A stretch of 37,977 nt of DNA from Kiritimatiellia bacterium (GTDB taxonomy: Bacteria; Verrucomicrobiota; Kiritimatiellia; UBA8416; JADHWI01): assembly GCA_030744755.1 (NCBI GenBank), contig JASLPY010000053.1, positions 1-37,977 on the forward strand, read 5' to 3'. The position numbers and the translations under genes were made by a program. The notes under the pieces are model-generated. The model was not told where the DNA came from, did not search any database, and saw only the letters and a program-made list of their open reading frames with translations. Positions 1-6,716 of the stretch are shown piece after piece. How positions within the stretch are numbered: position 1 is the first letter of the stretch; every line of letters starts with the position of its first letter.

Positions 1-2
1 GT

Positions 3-914
3 ATTGTTGTCGTTGTTTCCGCGGGAAACCAAGGCTCGGCCTGTAGTTCGATAGCAAGGATTCCGGGCGTTTATGATGCAGCCTTTACTATTGGGAGTAC
101 CGAATCCGGCGACAATATAGCTTCATACAGCGGCCGCGGGCCGATCACTGCGGATGGAAGTAACAGGCAGAAACCGGATGTTTCAGCGCCTGGCACGTCT
201 GTCAGATCAAGCGTTCCCGGAACGGGTTATGGCTTAAAATCCGGCACGAGCATGGCCGCTCCGCATGTTGCAGGAACGGTTGCGCTGATCTTATCTGCCC
301 ATCCCGACCTGCGGGGACAGGTAGACCGAATTGAAACCCTAATAAAGCACACAGCGGTTCCATTCACCTCGACAGAAAACTGCGGGGACATACCCGGCAG
401 CGAGATTCCGAATAATACGTTTGGTTGGGGCCGAATCGATGCCCTTGAGGCGGTAGGGGTGGGCGATTCGGACAGCGACAATATTCCAAACTGGTGGGAA
501 ATTATCTTTGGTTTGGATCACACAAACGGCCTGGACGCTGCAGACGACCCAGACGGTGATGGATTCAGCAATGAAGAGGAGTTCATTGCAAACACTGATC
601 CGACGAATTCGGCATCTGCACTGCAGTTAACGGAAATAGCACTGACTGAAACGAATGTGGTGTTGTCCTGGGCAAGTAGTCAGGGTGGATTTCGTGGCGA
701 GCAATTGTACGATGTCTACTCGAGTCAGGATCTAAATGATCCCGGCGGGGGATGGACATGTCTGGCCTCGAATGTTGCACCCACCGGTGTCGAAACGACG
801 ATAACCAATGACATATCAGGGCTCAATCCCGCGAAGGCATTCTTCAGAGTAGCAATCGCGGGTTCTTCCGCACGAGTTCATTCTGATGAAGAAGTCGAAC
901 GAGAAGGCGAATAG
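3..914 (+). CDS. Subtilisin-like (S8) serine protease, 3' part only
   Basis: The reading frame is open from base 3 and runs off the left edge, so the start and the Asp/His part of the catalytic triad lie outside the window. Visible are the oxyanion-hole block VVVSAGNQG (from base 6), the substrate-pocket region PDVSAPGT, and the active-site block GTSMAAPHVAG around bases 241-273, whose Ser is the nucleophile. A thrombospondin type 3-like Asp-rich segment follows (DSDSDNIPNWWE, then DDPDGDGFSNEEE), probably Ca-binding and typical of exported PVC proteins. The last ~100 residues form a beta-rich tail ending in a charged stretch. Family knowledge makes this a secreted or surface endopeptidase; its substrate is unknown. 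The TSP3 signature recurs in the giant protein at 6717 and the beta-helix protein at 32880. Confidence 0.93.
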   Translation: MVVVVSAGNQGSACSSIARIPGVYDAAFTIGSTESGDNIASYSGRGPITADGSNRQKPDVSAPGTSVRSSVPGTGYGLKSGTSMAAPHVAGTVALILSAHPDLRGQVDRIETLIKHTAVPFTSTENCGDIPGSEIPNNTFGWGRIDALEAVGVGDSDSDNIPNWWEIIFGLDHTNGLDAADDPDGDGFSNEEEFIANTDPTNSASALQLTEIALTETNVVLSWASSQGGFRGEQLYDVYSSQDLNDPGGGWTCLASNVAPTGVETTITNDISGLNPAKAFFRVAIAGSSARVHSDEEVEREGE

Positions 915-939
915 CGTCGATCGTGTGCCGCAGACAATC

Positions 940-1350
940 TCACTGCTTAACAGCTTTGACCGTATTCCTGAATTCGAAACGAAATGGCGGGCTCTCCGGA
1001 AACTTTATCTTTCCCTTGTTCACTATGAACTTAAAGATGATTTCCTTCCCGTAGAATACCTTCGGATCCCCTCCAGCGAAATCTTTTGAAAAATCCGAGC
1101 GCATGTTCTGCCCGGTCTGCCGCTTGCCGCCGATCGTGTACCGGAAGTACTCTTTGCCATCGGGCTGCAGCACTACGTACTGTAGGGTTGTGTCAGGGTT
1201 GATTTCGGGCATTGACCAGTAGAATGTCCAGAAGGTGAATCCCGAAGGGACAGGCCCCGCCGATTTAAACGTTACTTCGTCGGAGACTTCGGCGGCATAC
1301 GCCAGAGCCACGAACAGAACCAGAATCACGACGGCTAGTAGTTTTCGCAT
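940..1350 (-). CDS. Small secreted protein of unknown function
   Basis: This encodes 136 aa beginning with a clear Sec signal peptide (MRKLLAVVILVLFVALAYA, cleavage probably after AYA). The mature part of ~115 residues is beta-rich, with aromatic strands such as FTFWTFYWSMPEINPD and a basic C-terminus. A Shine-Dalgarno sequence (AAGGAG) lies 5-6 nt before the ATG, which fixes the start. It converges with the protease gene on its left and lies 54 bp downstream of the next minus-strand gene, so the two could be co-transcribed. I recognise no family. It is probably a periplasmic or lipid-face protein, from the signal peptide alone. Confidence 0.75.
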   Translation of the reverse strand: MRKLLAVVILVLFVALAYAAEVSDEVTFKSAGPVPSGFTFWTFYWSMPEINPDTTLQYVVLQPDGKEYFRYTIGGKRQTGQNMRSDFSKDFAGGDPKVFYGKEIIFKFIVNKGKIKFPESPPFRFEFRNTVKAVKQ

Positions 1351-1404
1351 CGTTTTCTCCTTTTAATGGACGGTATCAGACACGAAGCGAACCGCCCGTA
1401 CCTG

Positions 1405-1908
1405 TCACTTAATCATCTCTTTTGTCAGCCCGGGGGCGAACAGCTCAATGCGTTCAATGAATGCCTTGGGGTCATTCGGGGTAAGATAAAGGCCCCAACG
1501 CTTGGTTTTTCGCGGCAGAACCAGTCCGTTTGACAAGCGCACACAAGGGTTGATAGAAGGCCAGCCTATCTTCGTGATGAACATTCCCTGCTGCCAGTAC
1601 AGGGTCGTAAAATCCTCCCAGCGGGATACGTGGGTCCATGGCCCGTACTTCACGGTTATCCCTTTGCTATCAATAATATAGAACGTTGTGTAAAGGGGCC
1701 ACAGGTAGAAGCATAGTATTCCGATGGAAAACACCATGATCGCGAAGAATCCAACTACCGCAGCGTCACCCACCTCTTCCTTGGGCAATTCTATTGCGGC
1801 GGGAATAAAAGCCACCAGCAGCAAACAGATGAGACCCAGGAAGAGAGACACCAATCCTATGCTTGGCGCAGGATGATCTACAAACCTCTGATTAATTGAG
1901 TCAGTCAT
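1405..1908 (-). CDS. Membrane protein with two TM helices and a PH-like cytoplasmic tail
   Basis: I start at the ATG at 1908 (MTDSINQRF, 167 aa), because the longer frame begins with TTG and has no better ribosome site. Two hydrophobic helices are visible at about residues 18-40 (LVSLFLGLICLLLVAFIPAA) and 50-72 (VVGFFAIMVFSIGILCFYLW). A ~90-residue soluble tail follows (YIIDSKGITVKYGPWTHVSRWEDF). Two TM helices followed by a strand-rich domain with an I-x-x-KGI-V motif resemble small bacterial PH-domain (bPH) membrane proteins, but the match is only topological. The gene is upstream of the secreted protein at 940-1350 and divergent from the nucleotidyltransferase at 2086. Its function is unknown. 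Confidence 0.7.
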   Translation of the reverse strand: MTDSINQRFVDHPAPSIGLVSLFLGLICLLLVAFIPAAIELPKEEVGDAAVVGFFAIMVFSIGILCFYLWPLYTTFYIIDSKGITVKYGPWTHVSRWEDFTTLYWQQGMFITKIGWPSINPCVRLSNGLVLPRKTKRWGLYLTPNDPKAFIERIELFAPGLTKEMIK

Positions 1909-2085
1909 CTCAAGAACTCGGGCGAACAAGTGCTGGGGACAGGCAACAAGATGGCAGATCTTCTCTGTAATGTCTATGACGGTGTTGTTTGAGAAGCTGG
2001 CGCGAGTAGCTCAAACAGAACTTCGGGCCAGATCTTCAGATTGCTAGCTTCCTATTTCTGGCATCTGTTGTTAGATTCCCGTCCC

Positions 2086-2976
2086 ATGAACAAGACACTT
2101 GTTATTCTGGCTGCTGGCATTGGAAGTCGTTACGGCGGGTTGAAGCAAATGGATCCGGTCGGCCCCAGCGGAGAGTTCATCGTGGACTACTCAGTATTCG
2201 ACGCTATTCGCGCCGGTTTTAACCGTGTGGTTTTCGTTATAAGGCGCGATATAGAAGATGCTTTTCGAATGGCAATAGGACGCCGTGTCGAGCCACATAT
2301 CGATACGAAATATGTCTTCCAGGAGCTGGATGCCCTTCCGGAAGGGTATGCGGTGCCGGTTGGCCGTGAGAAACCATGGGGGACGGGGCATGCAATACTG
2401 GTTTGCCGAGATGCTGTTGATGGTCCCTTCGGCGTAGTTAATGCGGATGATTTCTATGGGCAAGACGCGTACGAGACAATGAGCCGGTTCATGGAGCGCT
2501 CCAGAGACAATGCAGGCGAGATGGGAATGATCGCCTTCAAATTGAGCAATACTCTGTCGGATCATGGAACCGTATCGCGCGGTGTCTGCAGGGTGTCTGC
2601 CGGCGGCAAACTTGAAACCGTCGTTGAATTAACGGCAATTGGGAAAACGGATGACAGTATTATCTGCTCGGGGGCATCGCTCAACGGCGACGAGCTGGCC
2701 TCGATGAACATGTGGGCATTCAAGCCCTGGCTGTTTGATTCCCTTGATGAGCAATTCAGAGAGTTTCTTGACTTGTCAAAAGAAGATCCTAAATCCGAAT
2801 TTTTCATTCCGGATGTTGTCAACTGTCTCGTCGAAGAACGCAAGGCAACCGTTTCCGTTCTCTCCACAGACAGCCGTTGGTTTGGGGTAACCTATCCCGA
2901 AGATAAGGCTGGGGTGGTGCATGGTATCCGCCGGCTTATAGACACGGGCATATACCCCGAATCCCTCTGGAAGTAG
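2086..2976 (+). CDS. Sugar-phosphate nucleotidyltransferase
   Basis: The frame extends 5' to a TTG at 2041, but the ATG at 2086 starts exactly at the nucleotide-binding strand (MNKTLVILAAGIGSRYGGLK), as the family does. The encoded protein is 296 aa. The signature LAAGIGSR...K is the GlmU/RmlA-type NTP-binding loop, and NADDFYG around residue 125 is the metal-binding Asp region. The enzyme family transfers NMP from an NTP to a sugar 1-phosphate, giving a nucleotide sugar for envelope polysaccharide synthesis. The exact sugar and nucleotide cannot be read from the sequence. The gene stands alone, with no kinase or mutase next to it. Length and motif order are complete, so it is probably active and cytoplasmic. 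Confidence 0.88.
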   Translation: MNKTLVILAAGIGSRYGGLKQMDPVGPSGEFIVDYSVFDAIRAGFNRVVFVIRRDIEDAFRMAIGRRVEPHIDTKYVFQELDALPEGYAVPVGREKPWGTGHAILVCRDAVDGPFGVVNADDFYGQDAYETMSRFMERSRDNAGEMGMIAFKLSNTLSDHGTVSRGVCRVSAGGKLETVVELTAIGKTDDSIICSGASLNGDELASMNMWAFKPWLFDSLDEQFREFLDLSKEDPKSEFFIPDVVNCLVEERKATVSVLSTDSRWFGVTYPEDKAGVVHGIRRLIDTGIYPESLWK

Positions 2977-3026
2977 ATCGGCTCTCCGGGCTGAGATCCT
3001 CTAGAAAGCAGGCGAGGACGCCAGCT

Positions 3027-3257
3027 CTACTCCCCACCAGACCGCCGAAACGGCTTCAAAACAAACTCGGCCCCTTCCCGGCGAATTCCGTAGATCTCTT
3101 CCATGAGCCGCCCCAGCTTACCTTCCGGCCACCCCTTCTGCGAAAACCAGACAAGATAAGCCTCCGGCAGATCCAGAAGCCTCCGACCCTTATACTTGCC
3201 AAACGGCATCCGGTAATTAGCCAGCTCATACAACACCGCGGGATCAGGTTTGTCCAC
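3027..3257 (-). CDS. DUF3820 family small protein
   Basis: This encodes 76 aa. I start at a GTG at 3257 because AAGGAG lies 6 nt upstream and because the protein then begins (VDKPDPAVLYELANYRMPFG) just before the conserved DUF3820 block. The motifs MPFGKYKGR, LLDLPEAYLVWF and GKLGRLMEEIYGI are characteristic of this compact domain, which is found alone in many bacteria and in some phage and exonuclease contexts. No biochemical function is established that I can name. It converges with the nucleotidyltransferase and lies 187 bp left of tRNA-Ala, so it is probably the last core gene before the accessory island. Confidence 0.85.
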   Translation of the reverse strand: MDKPDPAVLYELANYRMPFGKYKGRRLLDLPEAYLVWFSQKGWPEGKLGRLMEEIYGIRREGAEFVLKPFRRSGGE

Positions 3258-3443
3258 TTCAGCTCCTTGCTTGATACCAGGCGAACCAAGATTGCAGCAT
3301 AATCCTACGAGGATGTCCACACCTGGCAACGCGGCATTCCAACTCAGTTACGGAGATAGCAGATTCTCCAGAAACTCCGACGGTAAAAGCACTTGAAACA
3401 AACTCAGATACGGTGATACAGTTCGCCACCTTCTGAAACAGAC

Positions 3444-3519
3444 GGGGCGGTAGCTCAGTTGGTAGAGCACCACGTTCGCAACGTGGGGGTAGGGAGTTCG
3501 ATCCTCCTCCGCTCCACCA
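3444..3519 (+). tRNA. tRNA-Ala(CGC), left boundary of the accessory island
   Basis: A full cloverleaf is visible: acceptor GGGGCGG/CCGCTCC with the G3:U70 wobble that identifies alanine tRNAs, D-arm GCTC...GAGC, anticodon stem CCACG/CGTGG with loop TTCGCAA at 3475-3481 (anticodon CGC), T-arm GGGAG/CTCCT, and an encoded CCA at 3517-3519. The 16 bases from the anticodon loop onward (3475-3490) are identical to those at 16147-16162, where a second 3' half of the same tRNA lies, but the T-arms differ. This is the pattern left when an element carrying its own tRNA 3' half integrates at the anticodon loop: the gene is rebuilt at one end and the old 3' half is displaced to the other. Confidence 0.95.
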
Positions 3520-3538
3520 TCGTAAACCGGTGGTCATC

Positions 3539-3618
3539 AGCGACTTACAACGGAATTCGAGACAACCCTCGTTCCTCCAAAATGCACAAGTGGCATATTT
3601 AGTGGCATATTTTGACCC
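3539..3618 (+). repeat. Left-end arm sites of unit 1
   Basis: Directly after tRNA-Ala comes CAGCGACTTAC (from 3538), then at 3589 and 3601 two direct copies of AGTGGCATAT 12 bp apart, followed by TTTTGACCC to 3618. The same order at nearly the same distances follows the tRNA-Val half at 14759 (AAGCGACTTAC, then AGTGGCA at 14871 and 14883, then TTTTGACCC). A looser version follows the tRNA-Ala half at 16147. About 100 bp further in, both units also share a GGAATGGGC motif (near 3735 and 14947). These are probably recombinase arm-binding sites of an element end. The rest of 3619-3830 holds no convincing gene. Confidence 0.75.
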
Positions 3619-3804
3619 GATTTCTGCCCGAAGGGTCAAAAAACTCATGCGTGGCCAAACTCGAAGGTCGAGGCATTGTTTTCAGGGGTGTGCGACTGTC
3701 TGAGCGTCAGATTCTGGGCGAAAACTCGTCCGGGAATGGGCAGGGCAGCAGTGATTTCGCAGGAATTGGCAATGCTGAACACATTTCACCCATAGGGCAG
3801 AGAT

Positions 3805-4975
3805 GAAGACAATAACACTGGCGGAGCCCGTCAGGCGGCTTCCCGATGGTAGAAGTTCAGCAGCCCTCCGAGACGCTCCGACTTGAGGGCCTTCCCGGTT
3901 CCTTTAAGGCGCTCATCAGGAAAGGGGATCATGTTGCCGATTCCCTGGTGATTCCTTTCGGCGTGGTAATGGGCGGCATACTCCTTGATGACATACCTCA
4001 GCGACCTCTCGCCGAAAAGGATCATCCGGTCGAGGCACTCGTCCTTGATGGAGCGCACAAACCTCTCTGCATAAGCGTTGAGGTTGGGCGACTTCGGAGG
4101 GAGCCGCACGGGTTGTATTCCTGAAGCAACTAGTAGATCGTCGAATCCTCGGGAGAACTTGCTGTCCCGGTCGTGGATCAGGTAGCGGGCACCCGGCATC
4201 TCGGAGTCATATCCGGTCACGTTTCTCAGAACCTGCTTCATCCACTGCTCGTTCGGTGCCTCGGTCAGGCCTCCGATGGCGACGCGGCGGGTCTTAACGT
4301 GAATGAAGAAAAGGACGTAGAAAGTCGTCAGTCCCGTCTTGGTCCAGATCTCGGCGGTGAAGAAGTCCGTGGCCCACAGCACTTCCTTGTGCTGCCTGAT
4401 GAAGCTCGACCACGTCGTGTTCTTCTTCCTGTCGTCTGAAGGTGCGATGCCGTTGCGTTTCAGAATGTTGCCCACGGTCTGGTCCGAGATCCGATGCCCG
4501 AGATTCTCCATGGCGCCCGCGATTCTGTCGTAGCCCCAGGAGGGGTTCTCCCGTGCCATCGCCAGCACAAGGCTCTCAATCTCTGGTGTGACGGGTGGCC
4601 GTCCGTGCTTCTTGCGGTTTCTTGAACCATCAAACTTCTTCGCGATCAGCTTCCTGTGCCATTTCAGGATGCTTTCCGGCTTCACGATTGTGACGGTGCC
4701 GGCCATGAGTTTGCCTAGGAGCACGGCCTTTTCTGCGAGGATCTTCCGTTCCGGGTCCGTGAGCTTCAGCCTCTTGTCGAGCTGATTCCGGAGGACACGG
4801 TTCTCTTCTATGAGATATTCTATCCGGGCCAGCAGGGATTCCTCGATCTCACCGGTCACACACGCCAACATCCTCTTCCACTGCATTTGCATTCTCCCTG
4901 TGTCATGGCAAATCGAGGAGGTTACAGTGTACGGCGGAAAGTGGCGATACGCGCTGGCGGTGAGTGCCTTACAGA
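3805..4975 (-). mobile_element. Insertion sequence with DDE transposase
   Basis: The element contains the transposase at 3831-4886 and about 90 bp upstream of it. The boundaries are approximate. The upstream end is near 4970, where the HNH-like reading frame stops making sense and a TGTAAGGCACTCACCGCC-type sequence starts on the minus strand. The other end lies near 3805-3815 (AATAACACTGGCGGAGCC read inward). The two ends share only scattered identity (TAA..CACT...CG), so terminal repeats are weak and no target duplication was identified. The insertion interrupts the gene beginning at 5117. Confidence 0.6.
3831..4886 (-). CDS. IS transposase, integrase-core (rve) DDE type
   Basis: I start at the ATG at 4886 ([10 protein letters not shown], 351 aa), which has GGGAG 7 nt upstream. 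The longer open frame to 5138 fuses in a piece of the interrupted host gene. The N-terminal ~90 residues are helical ([17 protein letters not shown]) and precede a helix-turn-helix region ([31 protein letters not shown]). The catalytic core shows D174 (WATDFF), D239 (IHDRDSKF) and E274 ([14 protein letters not shown]), so the triad is present. The C-terminus ([14 protein letters not shown]) is the usual end of IS3/IS481-like integrase-core transposases. It catalyses cut-and-paste or copy-out movement of its own element. The frame is intact, so it may be active. Confidence 0.88.
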   Translation of the reverse strand: MQWKRMLACVTGEIEESLLARIEYLIEENRVLRNQLDKRLKLTDPERKILAEKAVLLGKLMAGTVTIVKPESILKWHRKLIAKKFDGSRNRKKHGRPPVTPEIESLVLAMARENPSWGYDRIAGAMENLGHRISDQTVGNILKRNGIAPSDDRKKNTTWSSFIRQHKEVLWATDFFTAEIWTKTGLTTFYVLFFIHVKTRRVAIGGLTEAPNEQWMKQVLRNVTGYDSEMPGARYLIHDRDSKFSRGFDDLLVASGIQPVRLPPKSPNLNAYAERFVRSIKDECLDRMILFGERSLRYVIKEYAAHYHAERNHQGIGNMIPFPDERLKGTGKALKSERLGGLLNFYHREAA

Positions 4976-5117
4976 TTCCGGACGACTTTTTTGACCCTAC
5001 GGGATCATCGAGGAGAACTCTGGACGGAACATGGTCTTTTGTTGCTGGCTCGCCGCCGCAGTAGACGCAACACTCAGTCGCCAGCCGATGATCGACATGC
5101 AAATGTCTGGGATCCAT
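4976..5117 (-). pseudogene. N-terminal fragment of an HNH-like protein, cut by the IS
   Basis: The start is the ATG at 5117 with AAGGA 8 nt upstream. Only ~46 residues remain before the IS. The sequence [24 protein letters not shown] is a Cys-x-x-Cys-Gly zinc knuckle followed by T-x-DH-VPxR-LL, the N-terminal signature of a family of HNH-endonuclease-like proteins. I could not recover a convincing continuation on the far side of the IS (below 3805), so the 3' part may be deleted. It lies 17 nt after the stop of the gene at 5135-5650 and was probably the last gene of that minus-strand operon. Confidence 0.65.
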
Positions 5118-5134
5118 GTGACTGTTCCTTCTTT

Positions 5135-5650
5135 TCAACTCCCGTCACTGGGGCCGCAGGGCGGCGGCGAAGGCAACAAGCTCTCGATCTCTTTCAAGTT
5201 CTGATCCCACCATGCCATGGCATCGGATATCATGTCCCTAACGTCCTCTCCCTCGTACGGCCCCCCAGTGAGGGGACAGAACATGATATCCTGCAAGGCA
5301 TGGATGCTAGCGTCGCCGCCCGAGACGGCCAGCAAGGTCTGATCCTCCGTGTCCGAGCGGAACTCGTACTCCTTCAGGACAAGGTTTCGCTCGGCCTCGA
5401 TAAACCCATGGTAGATCCGGTTCGTTCTTTCGTCCTTCTTGATGCGTTGCCACTGGTGGCGGACGGCATCGCGGATCGAGGGGATCTGACAGCTGTCTAT
5501 CTTGTCCAGAACTTGCCCGACGGACCTGCACAGCGCCAGCGAGGCGACCAGCAGGATTCTGAAACGCTGTGGGTCCGTCTCCATCTCAAGCAACTCGTAT
5601 GCCCTCTGGCAGTCGAGAAGCACCTGTCTCGCTCGAAGCATAATCTTCAT
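5135..5650 (-). CDS. Helical protein of unknown function
   Basis: This encodes 171 aa from the ATG at 5650. A second in-frame ATG at 5641 has GGAG 10 nt upstream and may be the real start. The protein is predicted helical throughout ([39 protein letters not shown]), has no signal peptide, and ends in a Pro-rich tail. The block [18 protein letters not shown] followed by a D-rich loop is distinctive, but I do not recognise the family. Its start overlaps the reading frame of the preceding gene, and it is followed closely by the HNH-like fragment. This suggests an operon of accessory genes, possibly a small defence or toxin-type module; the function is inference only. Confidence 0.65.
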   Translation of the reverse strand: MKIMLRARQVLLDCQRAYELLEMETDPQRFRILLVASLALCRSVGQVLDKIDSCQIPSIRDAVRHQWQRIKKDERTNRIYHGFIEAERNLVLKEYEFRSDTEDQTLLAVSGGDASIHALQDIMFCPLTGGPYEGEDVRDMISDAMAWWDQNLKEIESLLPSPPPCGPSDGS

Positions 5651-5862
5651 TCTCCAACAGCCGGTTAATTTGAAAGAAGGGGTCCCCGTACCTGTAATCG
5701 AGACCGTACCGTCTCATCATCCCGGCATGCGCAGCGGCCTCCCCATCGACGAAGCTGCTGTTCGCCATGAGTGTCGCCGTCCGTATATCGGAGGAACTCG
5801 TACTTGTCCGTGGCGGCAAGTGAAACCCAGAAGACCCTATCGCCAATCCGTTTCTTGCTCAT
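5586..5862 (-). pseudogene. Short operon gene, apparently frameshifted
   Basis: The ATG at 5862 overlaps the TGA of the upstream pseudopilin-like gene (ATGA), a strong sign of translational coupling. From that ATG the protein-like stretch MSKKRIGDRVFWVSLAATDK...YTDGDT reads well to about 5770. After that, plausible coding sequence continues in another frame (MANSSFVDGEAAAHAG, then YGLDYRYGDPFFQINRLLE) to a stop at 5586. A one-base change near 5770 would make one ~90-residue protein. Alternatively, two tiny genes exist, the second starting at the ATG at 5768. I recognise no family. Confidence 0.5.
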
Positions 5863-6368
5863 GGCTTCCCCTGCTCCCTTGCCTGACGGATCATGTCTTC
5901 AAAGCTGGTTTCACCACTGGTCTTGCCCTCGGAATTGAACCACTCACAATGTCCGTCCAAGAAGAGGATGTTGGCCCCGTCTCCACCATGGTTCTTCGGA
6001 TGGCAATACATGACAATCGTGTTCGGTGCGTTGGTCTCCGACAGTCCGACAACATAGGCATAGTCAGTCCACTCATCGACAGTCCCTATCGGGCCGGGTT
6101 CGTTGCCGAACGTCGGACAGATGAACATTGAGGCTTGATCAGCCATGTAGTTTCGGATGTCAACGAATCTGGGTGGAAATGCTTTGCCATGATCTGCGGC
6201 ATACATCTTTATCCCCAACCCAATCTGCTTCAGGTTGTTTGCACAGGAAATGCGGGGAAGTCGCTCTCTACTGCAAGCAATGGCGGGAAGCAAGAAATAG
6301 AGGACAACAACACCAAGAACCAACAGCCCTGCCAATCCAAACAGACATCTTCGCACACCCTTGCCCAT
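5859..6368 (-). CDS. Pseudopilin-like protein with H-x9-DG motif (DUF1559-type)
   Basis: I use the ATG at 6368 (MGKGVRRCLFG, 169 aa), because GGAGG lies 7 nt upstream; an in-frame start 21 nt earlier is possible. One N-terminal hydrophobic helix (LAGLLVLGVVVLYFLLPAIA) is followed by SCANNLKQIGLGIKMYAADHGKAFPP, typical of the type II secretion-like pseudopilins abundant in PVC bacteria. The C-terminal ANILFLDGHCEWF is the H-x9-DG block. The classic prepilin peptidase motif (G-F-T-L-x-E) is not seen, so it is probably a membrane-anchored derivative and not a processed pilin. Its stop overlaps the start of the next gene. Confidence 0.8.
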   Translation of the reverse strand: MGKGVRRCLFGLAGLLVLGVVVLYFLLPAIACSRERLPRISCANNLKQIGLGIKMYAADHGKAFPPRFVDIRNYMADQASMFICPTFGNEPGPIGTVDEWTDYAYVVGLSETNAPNTIVMYCHPKNHGGDGANILFLDGHCEWFNSEGKTSGETSFEDMIRQAREQGKP

Positions 6369-6391
6369 CACGCATCCTCCCTCCGACAAAG

Positions 6392-6571
6392 TTATACGCC
6401 GACAAAGATGGGGAATCCAGAAGGGAAATGGTTGCGGACGGTTCTAAGGGCGTCTGCCAACATCTGTCTGTAATCCGTATGTGCCCAGCTATCGGGCATT
6501 TCCTGACCCCCAAAATGGTGGAATCCCCGATACGCATATTGATCACCAAATGCTATTCTTCCAAGTAGAAG
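6392..6571 (-). pseudogene. Possible first gene of the operon, broken or fragmentary
   Basis: A minus-strand frame reads FGDQYAYRGFHHFGG...DYRQMLADALRTVRNHFPSG...IFVGV and stops at 6392, only 24 nt before the start of the pseudopilin-like gene. The composition looks coding, but the frame is closed upstream by TGA TAA at about 6572 and has no good start. Reasonable protein-like sequence also appears just upstream in another frame (CEPQNIDNVFYLEE), so a frameshift is likely. The remaining 6572-6716 is the shared upstream region of this operon and the giant gene. Confidence 0.35.
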
Positions 6572-6716
6572 ACGTTATCAATGTTCTGCGGTTCGCATTT
6601 CGGTGGGCTTCGTGGATATGCATGACTGAGGCGTTTTCATCGGATCTGACCGTAGGACAACTGGTGCGACCCTATTCTCATCCGGTGAAAGACCATATAC
6701 GAAAAGGGGTGCTTCG

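Noticed and set aside
3589..3618. AGTGGCA repeats considered as a CRISPR
   Set aside because: Only two copies of a 7-10 bp unit at 12-bp spacing with no spacers of normal length; the position relative to tRNA halves fits recombinase arm sites.
3259..3648. Minus-strand frame crossing tRNA-Ala (GGGSNSLPPRCERG)
   Set aside because: This is the translation of the reverse complement of the tRNA and arm repeats, a known annotation artefact.
3645..3785. A 46-codon minus-strand frame (SCEITAALPIPGRVFAQNLTL...FEFGHA) inside the left end of unit 1
   Set aside because: It has no ribosome site or clear start, and lies in a stretch partly conserved as DNA between the two unit ends (GGAATGGGC region); the conservation is better explained by recombination sites than by a gene.
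4887..5138. N-terminal extension of the transposase
   Set aside because: Its start codon is TTG, it contains the HNH-like sequence of the interrupted gene and then the IS end; the true transposase start is the ATG at 4886.
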